From: Owenia fusiformis
Taxonomy: Eukaryota; Annelida; Polychaeta; Sabellida; Oweniidae
Reading direction: 5' to 3'
NCBI GenBank assembly: GCA_903813345.2
Contig: CAIIXF020000004.1
Coordinates: 5,849,525 to 5,913,524 of the forward strand
Length of the DNA stretch: 64,000 bases
The notes beneath the pieces are model-generated. The model ran no database searches. It had not been told where the DNA came from and was given only the letters and a program-made list of their open reading frames with translations. Both the position numbers and the translations under genes were made by a program. Positions 1 through 12,500 of this stretch are shown one piece after another (the stretch's first letter is position 1; every line of letters begins with the position of its first letter).

Positions 1-240
1 GTCAATTCAGCAGAATACAAGCTTTTAACCTTATGTGCTATTCATATGATTTAATCTTCATAGATGGCGTATGAGTCAATTCAGCAGAAGTAAAGCTTTT
101 ACCCTTATGTGATATTTGTATGATATAATCTTGATAGATGGCGTATGAGTCATTCAACTGAAGGAAAGCATTTAGCCTTTTGTGATATTTGTATGATTTT
201 ATCTTGATAGATGGCCTATTAGTCAAGTCAATAGATGAAA
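1..240. repeat. Tandem repeat, about 74-bp unit
   Basis: At least three consecutive units begin near 1, 74 and 148, with a partial fourth from about 221. Each starts with GTCAATTCAGCAGAA or a variant and ends with GATAGATGGCGTATGA or a variant. The array probably continues left of the window. The short minus-strand open frame across it is repeat-derived and not credible as a gene. Confidence 0.85.
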
Positions 241-402
241 AGCTTTTTCCCTTTACACATGATCTAAAATCTTTATGACAAATTATCTCCAAAGCACTTG
301 ATGAATTTGAATTGACCATTTATACCATTAATTAAAGTCATAGTGATTCAGCATAAACTGGCATCAGAAGTCCATTTACCTTTAATACACATTTGGTTAC
401 TA

Positions 403-3400
403 TTCACCTTTCCCCAAAGTCCAAAGTGTACTCATTTGACCGCTGCGCTGATTGGTCGGTGAAAATCGATGACGTCAAAGCAGGGCACTTTTCGCGCGAA
501 AACTTCATTTACTATTAGATCGCCCAATGAGTAAAATAAATCTCATCTAAAATGATATCAAAACTTATTAAAATTTATTTTTCTGAATTTTTGGTCTTCG
601 GTTGTGTCTTAAATACACTACCCGGTAAATGAAACCATAGGAATAATTTGTGATATGAGTGCTGGTCTTCTAATAAATTGAATCCAATTACCGTACCAAA
701 GACAAACAATTTTTCAGACAAGACTGTGCATATTATAGGAATATTCATTTAACATAAATATTCAAATGCATGATGTTTCTAATAAAAATATAACATATGA
801 AGAACAGTTTGTAATGTAACAGAGGCTAATGATATTTTTCTCATGCTTGCACAAACCTAATAAACAATTTCCAAACTCATGATGGGTCGTGGACTATTAA
901 TTCATTTTAGATGCAATTTGAAGTAACGAATAGTCATACATCATAGCTTGTATTTTTAAAATTGCAAATGCAATTACCAGATAGAACTTCTCCCTTGAAG
1001 GTATTACGTCCATAAATATCGTGAATATTCTCTCAGCAGTTCTATATTTAAAAAGAACGTCCATGGGCTTTTTAAGAGGTAAATCTCATTCAAATAAACG
1101 ATCGTAGGAAAAACAGCTAGAAACCTTGTCTCAATAAAACAACTTTAACATTGTTCAATGAAATTAATCATCACTTATGTAACCATTATCAAATTCCTCG
1201 GCAGACATAAAAGTAACATTGTCTTGTGAAATAATAGGTGGCTGAAAAAGGGAAAGTAACGCACTGTTAGCCCAGATTTGATTGATAGATCCGAAAAGAT
1301 TGATCGGGATTGCCCGATCAAAGATGTGGTTATTTTTCACTTTATTGATACTACGTTCCACATGTATTCTTTCTGCGGCAATCTGCTGTGTTTGATACAC
1401 ATCATTGGCATCCATTTGATCGTTCTGGCCAAGGAAAGGGGGAATATTTAAGTTCACGCCAAGTGGATCGAGCAAATCTTTTATCAAGAAACCCTTGTCC
1501 ACCATAACATCATCGTTCTTATTGAACGGCAGTCTTAAAAAGCCAGAACGCTCGGTCAATTCTCTGTCAGATATGCTACCATGGTATAGTGAACTCACGA
1601 ACGTAGGGCTACCCTGAGGAGCGATTCCGATGAGACCTTTAAGCGTATTGGTACCTTTGTAGTTGGAGTACGTTTGGGATTTTAAAGTTAGCGATTTTGG
1701 CACCTGACACTTAATTTCAAATGCATCTAGAATAATCCGCGTATTAGGATATTTCTCCTTGAAAGACCCTGGCATCGTTAAGTTAACATCATTTCTATCA
1801 GGCCAGATATTCATTGATCCTAGTGTTACATAAAGGAAATTCGCCCACTTGAGAAAAATTCGGGAAACTGTGGACTTCGATATACCGAACTTTACTGCCA
1901 AGTCCAGCTCAAACATTCCAACCCTGACTCTACAGAGGTAAAGTAAAAATTCATCCTCAACACAAAGCTTATGTGGTCTTCCAGATTTTTTCTTCTTGTC
2001 GTGCATTTTTTTCTCAGAATTACGATCCGCAATGTTTTCACCATCTTTACCTGGATTTAAGAATTTAAGTACGGTTCCGTATATAGCCTTATTTGGAAAG
2101 CCGGTATAGAATGCAACATGTTGTTCCTTTAAATTATTGAATGTAAATTCCTTAGCACGCAGTGCCTCATTTTCTTCACGTAACCTATCACACGCGGTTT
2201 TACTTTCATCAATATCAATATTCTCAGATTTCATCAATTTTGCCTTTTCTAGTTTTAGATTGTCAATCTCATTTCTCAACTTGCTTATTTCGTCAGTCAA
2301 TACCAATATTTCTAAAGATTTGCTTGCTTCACTCAAAGTCTTTGAAATACAATTTTCACATTGAACCTTATTTCCTAAAGTCGGGGTTGGAGTTGGGGTA
2401 AGAAGACCAAATGGCTCAGGTATCTAATCGTAAATTATACCAATGTTGCGATTATTGTCCTTGTTTTGTTTCATACGATTTAAGGGTCTTTTTCTCTGGT
2501 TACTACAGTTAGTCGTATTCATATGTGGAACATCTACCCAACAATCAAAAACATGAGGTACAGCATCTTTTTTCAGAGAACGTTTCTTACTAAAACCATG
2601 ATATTCAAAATCATCATCAGTGAAATGTAAAGAACAAACTTTACAAGAAGGCTTCAACTGAAATGATTTATCTTCCATTCGATGGATAGCAATTAACCAC
2701 TTTCTTTTATCATTCTCTGGAACCTTTACAAATGTTACGATCTTGTCTTTAACAATTGATGTCCCATATGAGGTGCATCTTGGAACTATGCAATGTGTTT
2801 TGTGTGTACATGTCTTGCGTTTCTTGGAACTGTCACCAAAATATTTATTTTCTAGTTCGTTTATGTGAAATTGATGATATGCTGCCGCATCCTGAAATCA
2901 ATTGAAGAAAATTATAAATGATATTGCATTGAATTATTATAAAGCACTGATTCACGAGTCGAAAAAGTTTTCTTTAAGCCCCCCCCCCTCCCTCCCCCGG
3001 CGTTAATTAACTAAGCCTCTTGTTCAAACTCCCCATTTAATTTCTATTTCCCTGGCTGGATGTACATCAATACTTGTTCATTAACTGGAGTGTACGCAAG
3101 ACTCTAGTAGGCCCAAACCTTGATAATTTACCCCCCTCCCCCAATACATATGACTCGTTTTTACTGTTGATTGATCAATTAGTATCTATTTTACCTAACA
3201 CTATGAGAAAATATAGCACAAGCTTATTATTACAGTGCAGTAGTCAGTGGTATGTTGACAGTCAAGAAGTACATATCAGGGTCAATGTGCTGTAAACATT
3301 GGACTCTTCACATCAATTTTACTCTATTAATTTGATTTCTCAGAACAGTATAATGAAGGGAGAATATGAACGAGAGTGTAATCAATGAGATTCCATCACA

Positions 3401-3583
3401 TTTATGATACAGATTATTAAGTACTCACCATGATTCAACAATTAAATGAGCCCGTCTCCCTCGCGATTCACATTGACTTGTAATGTGTTCAGATTTTGCC
3501 GCGAAAATCTGCCCTACTCTGACGTCAGAGATTCTAGATTTGCTAATTATAATATTCATGAGCTGACTTTGGGGAAAGGTGAA
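403..3583 (-). mobile_element. THAP/DDE DNA transposon (ISL2EU- or Harbinger-like), 3.18 kb
   Basis: The ends are perfect 18-bp inverted repeats, TTCACCTTTCCCCAAAGT at 403-420 and its complement at 3566-3583. Each is flanked by TA (401-402 and 3584-3585), a 2-bp target duplication. A second, imperfect subterminal inverted repeat containing GACGTCA and TTTTCGCG lies at about 471-503 and 3489-3524. The only substantial coding content is the THAP + DDE transposase on the minus strand. The THAP plus DDE_Tnp_4 combination and a 2-bp target duplication suggest an ISL2EU-type element; that family name is my inference. It is complete apart from one in-frame stop codon. Confidence 0.88.
1164..3431 (-). 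pseudogene. THAP-domain DDE transposase with one in-frame TAG
   Basis: Exon 1 carries only the start codon (ATG at 3431-3429) followed by GTGAGT. Exon 2 starts at 2891 after a TTTCAG acceptor and runs to a stop at 1164. Spliced, it would give about 576 residues if the TAG at 2426-2424 were read. Residues from about 35 form a THAP zinc finger: C35-x4-C40, the Trp in RKWLIAI, the C..H pair in CKVCSLHF and the closing AVPHVF. A Leu/Glu/Lys-rich coiled coil follows, then a helix-turn-helix (KFGISKSTVSRIF) and a DDE_Tnp_4 core: Asp in ILDAFE, Asp in VMVDKGF, Glu in HVERSI. The THAP part (up to 2427) and the DDE part (from 2423) are in the same frame, so one base change would restore continuity. 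It may be an inactivating mutation, a polymorphism or a readthrough codon. Confidence 0.85.
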
Positions 3584-4903
3584 TAGGTACCATTAAAATC
3601 CTAGGCAAAGGCCGATAGGAATAATTTTTAAATAAAGATGGCATGGTAATTGATCTGTGTTTATTTATATTCTCTTTGGTGCTGCCATCTTTATATTGGC
3701 CCAGAACATATGGTTAAAATGCAATAGTGTAAGACCATTATACCTACAGAAAAACTGATTGTTTAATATTTTAAAAATACAATGGTGACCAGGCTATGCA
3801 TTCATATTTTTCTAATTTCATTCTGAAATGTTATTCACGTTCAAGTTCAAGTTGTAAAATCCTAAATTGACTAGAACCAAGACAGCTTGTAGATGGCAAT
3901 ACACATGGGGGGGGGGGGGGTCCAATACATGAAAAAGAAAACAATTAAGGTCAAGGTAACCATATCCCCTATCCTTCCAAGACCCCACCATAAATCACAA
4001 GCACTCAAAATATGTAAGAGGCTAAACCAATCACTGACAGATAATGGTCTAAATATGATAGATTATAGAATTTAGAATTCATTAAGGCACAGCCACTGTG
4101 CTATCAGGGCATGGCCAGACTACAATTATACAAACTACATTTATACAATTATATACATAAATCTACAAAGATATGTGTTGTGTTGCCACATTAAAGACAG
4201 GTGTACTTTTTGAGCTTCACTTAACCTAAAAGAAAACATCAGCTATAAAATCTCCAAGGCACGTTGTTATTTTTAGAGTACAGAGTGCTGGTTGCTATGG
4301 TAATATACTATAGTAACCTTACCTTCATCTCCTTATTTGGCAGAAGGTGAGGGGTTAGGAGTAATCTATTCCAGCACCTGTGAACGTGATATGATACATC
4401 TGCCATTATGCCACGCATCTGAAAGAAAAAATATATTTTTTCTGTGTTTATTTACATTTTCGAAATGGCCCAAAAATTTCCAATAATTGAAAAATGTATA
4501 CTTTTCTTTTCTCCCTCTATTGACCCCCCGACTCATAGGTTCTGTTAATATTACTTTATTCCTCAGGGGAGGGGTTCAGGAGTGCCAAGAGCAACATTTT
4601 GACTAAAAACATTGCAAACTTATTTATCCCTATGAACAAAGGATAAGAGAGCTGTCTCCCTAAATTATGATACCTGATCATGAATGGGAGGATTTGAGGA
4701 TTTATGTTGAATGGTTAAATGGTTAAATCCATTTCATGGTAAATAAAGTACGAACTGTTTCGAGTAAAAAACCTGTGAAATTGTATTTTTTCAAAAGTTA
4801 TATTCAACTCATTAAATCGTTGGTGCCCCTTTAAACAAACATTGGATGTAAAACCATAAAGAACAAGTGAATAAATATGTATTTATAAATATATATAATA
4901 AAT

Positions 4904-5003
4904 ACAAGGCATTAACATGCAAATTGTCACCACCTGCCATTTGTTACAAATGGCAAATGCCAACTGGCTTCACAAAAATGGAGACTATAACAATATGTCA
5001 CTA
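4904..5003 (+). repeat. Dispersed repeat family A, copy 1
   Basis: It begins AAGGCATTAACATGCAAA and ends GGAGACTATAACAATATGTC. The same start and end occur in four other places in this window. No coding capacity. The class (SINE or MITE) is unknown. Confidence 0.75.
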
Positions 5004-7760
5004 CATAATAATCTGTAGTGGAACACCTCTGTAAATATAACATCAACTTCTAGAAGTAGAACACTGAGAAGTGTGAGATTTATCTAATGCTAAATGAACT
5101 TCTGTTTTGTGGAACACCTTCAAGTAGAACACTTTTAAGGTACGGAAGTTGTTCTGAATACAAAGGCTTTACTGTATATATTGAATATTGCATAAAGTCT
5201 ATGTCCACTATCATCGCCCCCCCCCCCCCCCTGACGTCAATTTAATTATCATCAAGTAATATATATCTGACTAAGAATTTGACACAAGAATCTGAACCAA
5301 ATATAATTAAAATTTTATATGATATAAGTAAAATATAAGTATTAGAAGTAAGACAAATAGGAACACCTACCATATAATCTACATCCCAGACAGACAAAAT
5401 AGCTGCAAGCTTTACATCTCAGCATTCCATCAGTCGGCCATCTTTGTTAGATGTTGTGTTTTTAGACCTCGTCATTCTCTCAGATACACACATCATTTAG
5501 TCCAGTGTGTCTGTCTATTAGATGATATTTGTTTTTTCTCAGTATATGCATCCTTAAACTTCTAATCGATCATATTCAGCCTCAAAATGTCTGCATATTG
5601 CAAGAGCAAATTACGCAGTTTCATTATCTACTTTATGCAGCAGGTTCACTACAGAAGGATATTGATTTTTCGTCTCATTTTTTGGATTTTCTCAAATGAG
5701 ACCTAATGCTAAATAACACATTGTGTTAGTATCCAGTATTATTTCTCCATTGAATTCATGTAATTTTGTTGAATTTCTAGAGCCTACTTTACTGTATGAT
5801 TCCATTCCATTTACAGTGTAAGATACACAGCCTCCAGAATGTTGCAGGATGCAGCTCTTTCTGCTTGCTGCTGCGGAAAATAGCTCCTTGATGATTAACA
5901 TAAGATGTCAGTGTGTTATTTTAGGCAGTTTAGTCTACTATAGTGGTCCCGGATTGAAGATAACCCAGCTATTTCTCTACTAAATTACTGCATATAATGG
6001 TGTCAAATTATTAATTAACAGTCATGGAAACACCCAAATTAATATGGTTTGACCCCCCCCCCCCTACATTCTCATACAACAAACTGTTAAAATGTTGATT
6101 TGTAATTTACTTGCTTTAAAAAATGAACATCGTTATTCCACAATTGTTGATAATATGTAGTATATGGTAGTCTAGTGTTAAACCATATATACTCTTTTCA
6201 TGTATTACACTTTCTTTGTACCTGACCCTCAGGGGTGTGAATGTACTCAATAAATATTCTATTCATGTGCATGTGATTCAGTTCAGTAAATCCCATCATT
6301 TTAGAATCCCAATAATAACATGCCTATACCCCTTGTGAGTTGTTAGATCCAACATGTGTTCAGCAAAAGCCACATGGGAAATAGCCTCTCTTGGATATCT
6401 TATCTATCAGGAGCAAACATTCAAGATGTTTTTAACTACTGAAATACAGACAAGAAAAATGAACTAAATAGATTACCATCCTGTTAAACCAGTGTATTCC
6501 TTCAGTCATGTAATACTTTCATAGATCAAGATGGTAAACTACACTTTTTAATATTCTTACGAGCATGTATCCTCTTAATCTCAATTTCTTGAATAAACAA
6601 GTAAAAGACTAAAATGCACATTTTTCTTCATAAATCTACCATTTCATCAAAAGCAATACCATTGCTAGATATGGCTCAATAGCAAAACTAACTCATCAAA
6701 AATCTAAAATTGTAATTTAACATGAAAACAGGATCAAAAGGTACCCTACCTGAGCGGAGGTTACTGTTCCAACATAAAAAATAGAGTGGGGGGGGGGGGG
6801 GTGGAGCAACTGAAACTGAAACAGAATCTTGACAATTGTGTGAGTGATGTTAAAACAATAATATACAACAGTTTAATGATTTGAAAAGGGCCCCTAAAAC
6901 CAAAGACTGGACCCAAATTTTGAAAATTTAAGGCCTGTTCATTAAGGCCCAGTAATGCTCACCCCCCCCCCCCCCCTTTCCAGATCAGCCAGTAGGTAAA
7001 GATTGATTGCTATCAAATGTCTTGGTTTCATACTCAATATTATAAAATGTAAAGTATAACCAATATCTGGTTCAATTTCTAGCCAAAGATATGCCCCTAC
7101 CTCAATAATTAAATGCTAAACAGTGAGACTTCCTACAGTACCTCAGACCTTTTAATAGTTAAATTATCACTCTCCTGAGTTAAAATCAGACAGAGAAAGA
7201 AAGTGTGCCTCAATGTTTAAGGAGATCCATATGTAGAACTGTGAATATAAATTAATATGAAATTGGGTACAATATTAACTCAACTTCAAGTCAAAGACCG
7301 GCTATCAGCCAATTCATAAAATAATCATGTCATCTGGATCATATCCATCCTTCAAGATTGGTCCTTCACTGCTTTGCTTTCATAGCAGATCAATGTAATG
7401 CAATGAATTACTCTTGGGCCAAGGATGGATCATTTCTAACTGACTTGAGTTACAATTTGAGATTGATTCAATAATACTTTTTGTTCCTTTTTTAGAGTTA
7501 GAAAAAATTGTCAATGAGTTTTGCTTAATAATAAGTTGAAACTGCAGTTAGCAGGTGCTGCAGATTTATGAAAGGTTTCTGAAAATCTTTAATTAGATCC
7601 TTGAGTTTAGATTATGATTTAGATATGATAATTATGAGATTAGATGTGTTATTTTTGAGTTTAGATGTGGACATTATTTTGAGTTGAAATATGATAATTT
7701 TGAGTTTAGATGTGATATTTTTTAAATGTATGTGTAATATATATGCAATATATGTTGCAA

Positions 7761-7865
7761 ACAAGGCATTAACATGCAAAATGTCACCACTATTTGTTAC
7801 AGACGCAAACCACTGATCACCAACTGCAGTCACAAAAAAACAGAGACCATAACAATGTCACCACT
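7761..7865 (+). repeat. Dispersed repeat family A, copy 2
   Basis: It matches copy 1 over ACAAGGCATTAACATGC, the central TTGTTACAGAC box and the terminal GACCATAACAATGTCACCA. Confidence 0.75.
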
Positions 7866-8720
7866 TTTTGTTGGTGACATAAAAAATTATAGATTTCCAT
7901 CATTGAACTTAACAAATAAAAAAAAATCAAAGTGATTATGGAATACACACTGTTCAACAGTTGGATGACTCTAACTGCAGTTAGCTTCATTCAAGATGGT
8001 TGCCAATATTTTTTTGTTTTCGATAAACAATGATTTCAACTAAACTAAAGTTGAGTCTGGATTCCTAATGTTTTGCATGTAAATTAATAAAGCTAAGATA
8101 AATAACCACAAATAAATGCTCAAACACCCGCGATATTGGAGAATTTTTTAAAAAATGGCTTCACTTAGAATGACTCTAACTGAAGTTGATGATGACGTAA
8201 TGATGATGCAGATCTTCTGAAAATAACCAAGCTCCTATAATAAGGCACCTACTACCCAACCAGTATTGAGTGCATAGGGAGAGACGGCATATTTACTACA
8301 GTATATTATAAAGCTTTACATGCTACAGTGCTCTCCCATGGAATGTTTGCTTTGAGGATTTTCTTAATTTTTAGTGTAACATCTTTGAATTGGTGTCACC
8401 TTTGACTACTTTTTGTGCAACATTTTATGATTTTGCAATTTTTGAGCAATATTTTATGATTTGGTAATTTTTTGTGCAATATTTTAGGATTACCTTAATT
8501 ATATTATATAATCAAAGGAAGGGGCACATTGATTTTATTGAGGAGAATTTTGATGACTAAAAACATTGGGGTGCTTCGGTGATTTCAATATGTTTAATCT
8601 CGGAGCCTACTCTCAACATGTGGGTACAGGTATATTCTAAAGAACCACAGTTATTGTGAGGAGAACAGACCTCAGACTAAGATGAAATAAATTAATAATT
8701 AAAATCACTTCTTACATTTT

Positions 8721-8726
8721 TTTATT
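8721..8726 (-). terminator. Candidate poly(A) signal of RPP38
   Basis: TTTATT on the plus strand reads AATAAA on the minus strand, about 75 bp past the RPP38 stop codon at 8801-8803. It is the nearest canonical signal downstream; use is inferred. Confidence 0.4.
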
Positions 8727-8800
8727 TCTTAAATTTTCTATTCATTCATCTTTCATATAAATCTCCTTTCTATGATTCATCTATGTTCCATTTTGAGGGT

Positions 8801-9334
8801 CTAGTTCTTATTCTTTTTCTTCTTCACTTTCTTGATTTTCTTAGGACCAGTATTTACTCTCTTAATATTCACATCTTTATAAAGTTCACCAGTATCAATT
8901 TTGCGTTTTTCTGCTTTGATTTCTGGTTTGATTCTTACTTTTTCGATTTCTTTATCCGAATCTGAATCGCTAAAATCAGATGGAATATAGTCAGCCTCAT
9001 TTTTACTTGATCTCCCATCCAAACTTAAAAAATCTCCTAGAGTTCCTAATCCTTGCGCCAATTTTTCCTTATAAATATAGAGATAATCGTAATTTTTATT
9101 TGGTTCACTGGCACTTGGAATTGAAGTCAATCCTGATTTATGTTGAATTCCTGTTGCTTTAGCAACTACTGGTTTTGCCTCCACTTTGATAGAAGCTTTT
9201 TGTTTTGTATCATTGTTATCGGTATGAGACACCAATCCAACATTTTTTATATTGGTAGGTTTGTTAATCGAAACTTCAGAGTTTGTGTCCATATGTTCAT
9301 TCCAAATGTCAGTGATAGGTGGTGCTACTGATTT
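8801..9334 (-). pseudogene. RPP38: RPP38 3' coding segment, cut off by LINE insertion
   Basis: This open frame is the continuation of RPP38 exon 5. The 12-bp target duplication at 9323-9334 is followed in frame by codons for PPITDIWNEH and then 163 more residues to a stop at 8801-8803. The segment is acidic and Ser-rich in its middle (SDFSDSDSDKE) and ends in a basic run (KKIKKVKKKKNKN) that would serve as a nuclear or nucleolar signal. The basic tail resembles the Lys-rich C-terminus of vertebrate Rpp38. In this allele the segment is separated from the rest of the exon by 5.8 kb of LINE in the same transcriptional direction. Before insertion the protein would have been about 372 residues, against 283 in human. 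Confidence 0.85.
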
Positions 9335-9559
9335 TTTTTTTTTTTTTTTTTTTATTAAAATATTTATTCAAAAAACATAAACACAAAATACATAAACACA
9401 AACAATACTTAAATCAATAAAACTATGCACAAACGGAAATATACATATATCCTGGATTAGAATTTATACAATAGTAAAATAGGATTTTCACAGCATTATA
9501 TACTCTATCAAAATTTTGATCCTTATACAATAGTAAAATTCCAGAAAATCCATTCAATC

Positions 9560-12500
9560 TTAGTAAGCAGCAAAGGCATTTATAATTTTCTTAAAATCAT
9601 GAGCAATATTTACTTTTCCTTGCAATTTAAAAATGTGTTCATAAATATTTAATTTAGATGCTATTTTCGATTTAAAATTTGCTTGTTTATATTGAGTTGG
9701 ATTATCTGAGTTTTTTGTCCAAATTTCATGAATACATTTCATCAATATTGTGTAAAGCAACATTCTAAATTCTAATTTGCTGTTCATGCTTTGGTACCCC
9801 AGAAGTATATTTTTCCAAGTAATATCCACCTTTAGTGTTTCACTTAGAATATTCCATAGATTTTTAATTAACACACAATCATATAATAAATGTCTAATGT
9901 CTTGTACAACATTACACTCACTACATTCTTTTGGTACATTCATATTCCACTTATTTACCAGTTTTCCGCAGGCTAAGAAATTATGTAATAGTTTAAAATT
10001 AAATTCTGATAACTTTTGGCATTCAATATCTTTTATCTTGTTTTTGTATATATTTCTAAAAGTGATTCTATCGTTCTGAATATTGAAGGATTTTGTCCAA
10101 TCTGCTTCCATCTTTGGTCTAATAAATTTATCTTTCAATAGGATTTTATAAAAGAACTTTGAACTTAATTTCTCAAGGTTTTCATATTTGTCATTTCTAA
10201 ATAGGAAAGAGTTTGAATGCCTTTTGTTAGCATATTTCATACTTTGTTTACTCTCATATTTTATATTGTGCAAAACAAGTCTAATTCTTAAAAATTCGGT
10301 CATCCAATTTTGCTTATTCTTTAATCTTAACAAAACAGTTTTCTCATCAATGAGATTATTTCTCTCGTCAAAAAAGTCCTTGACATAAATAAAACCTGCA
10401 TTTATCCAATTTTTCATGTACAAAGTAGTTTTCCTACATAAAAACCGTTTGTTTAGCCATAAAACTTCTGTTCCAGGATGTTTATTTTTCTCTATTTCCT
10501 TACATCTATTGTATGCACAAAAGACATGTTTGTAGAACTTATAGTGATCTAAAATCTTAACATTTTCGTCAAAATTTGTTTTGTAAAAATCGTTTATTGT
10601 AAAACCAAGCTTATTTATGATAAATTCTGGAATTATTTTAACCGATGTGTTTGTTGTTTTAATACGAGGTGCCCATGCAGCTTTTAAGGCATCAATTTTA
10701 CATTGAATGTCTACCAGATTAATCCCCCCATCAAGTATATTTCCAATTAAAGTATTTCGTTTTATCCAATCCTTTTTCCATAGAAAACCGAAAATAATTT
10801 TATTGATTCTTTTAACAATATCATCGGGTACATCTAGAATACTTAAATTGTATACTAATTTTGAAATTCCAAGAGTGTTAATCACATGTGCTTTTCCAAA
10901 GAGGGTCAGTTTTCTTTTTTTCCATGATTCAAAGAGTTTTTCAAAATTGTTGATCTTGTTGTCCCAGTTTTTTTCTTTGCACAAAGTTTTGTCATTTCCA
11001 ATAAATATTCCCAGACATTTTACAGGTTCTACTCCAAAATGAATATTTTCATATTGATGTCCATTACCTTTTAAGTTACCTAACCATATTCCCTCCGTTT
11101 TGCCCATATTTAAATTAAGTCCAGATATTTCAGAAAAATTATTTATTTCTTTAAGTGCTTCGCGAATAGATTCTTTAGTTGACAATGTGAGGGTGGTATC
11201 ATCTGCATGTTGAATTACTTTTATTTCTTTTTTGTCAATTTTAATTCCTTTAATTTTGTCATTTTTTCTCAGCTTATTTGCCATTATTTCAGTACATATT
11301 ATGAAAATCAAAGCAGATGCCGGACATCCCTGCCGTATACCTTTTTTTATTTTTACTTCATTAGAGATATGCCCATTGTTTTTGATTTTAAGTTTTGGAT
11401 CATTATAAAGAGCTTTTATCCATTTTATAAAATTTTTGCCAAAGTTCAGTGTTTCTAGTACCTTGAACATGAATGCCCAATTAATACTATCAAATGCCTT
11501 TTTAAAATCTAAACACAAAAGCAATGCATCTATATTTTCATAGTTAGAGTAATCAATTAGATCTAACAAAAGTCTGGCATTATTTCCTATATATCTGCCT
11601 TTTATGTATGAGGATTGGTCTTTATGAACAAGTTTAGGTAAAACACTATGTAGTCTATTCGCTAAAGTAAAAGTCAAAATCTTATAATCGTAATTGCTTA
11701 AGCTTATTGGTCGATAGTTGTCCAAAAATTCCCTATTGCCCTTTTTGAAAATAAGAGATAAAATTGAAATTTTCTGTGATTCACTTAATTCACCAAATTC
11801 AAAAACTTCATTTATCATTGCTAAATAGTTATCTTCTAAGTAATGCCAAAAGGTTTTGTAAAATTCTGGTATCAGCCCATCAGTACCAGGGCTTTTTCCA
11901 TCTTTTAAATTTTGAACTACTTTCTGAAGTTCATTTTTTGAAATTTCTGCTTCAAAATAGTCTTTTTCTTTTTGATCTAAAGTGTAATCTAATTTGACCT
12001 CTTTCAAGTAATCATTTATCTTGTTTTCGTCAATCTCATCATCATTATAGAGACTACTATAGAATAATTCTGCTTGTTCTAAGATTTCTTCATCTTTATA
12101 AAATGTACCATGTTTATTAGTTATTTTTCTAATGACATTTTCAGATTGTCTGTTAGATTCTAATCCCAGGAAATATTTAGTGTTTTTTTCTCCTTGTTCA
12201 ATAAATCTCGATTTTGATCTGATAAAATGGCCATATATTTCTTTTTCATATAGCATATTCAATTGTGATTCTAACTCAATTTTTGTTATTTCAGCTTTTT
12301 TACGCACTTTTTCACTTTTGCAAATTTCAATATATTCATTGATATCATCAAGTTCTTTCTGCGTTTTAATTAAAAGATTTCTTTTTTTCTTTGCTAAATT
12401 AACAGCAAAACCAACAGATATTTTCTTAATTTTAGATTTAAGGATTTCCCAAAGTACTCTTTTAGATTTAATATATGAATATTGGTTATTTACCCATGTA

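Larger units (their letters stand above)
3586..8720. other. No gene recognised; repeats and homopolymer tracts
   Basis: No open frame here resembles a known protein and I found no convincing exon chain. The stretch holds two copies of the dispersed GCATTAACATGC repeat, a fragment with pogo-like ends near 5018-5180, and runs of ten or more G or C near 3908, 5217, 6054, 6787 and 6962. Confidence 0.6.
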
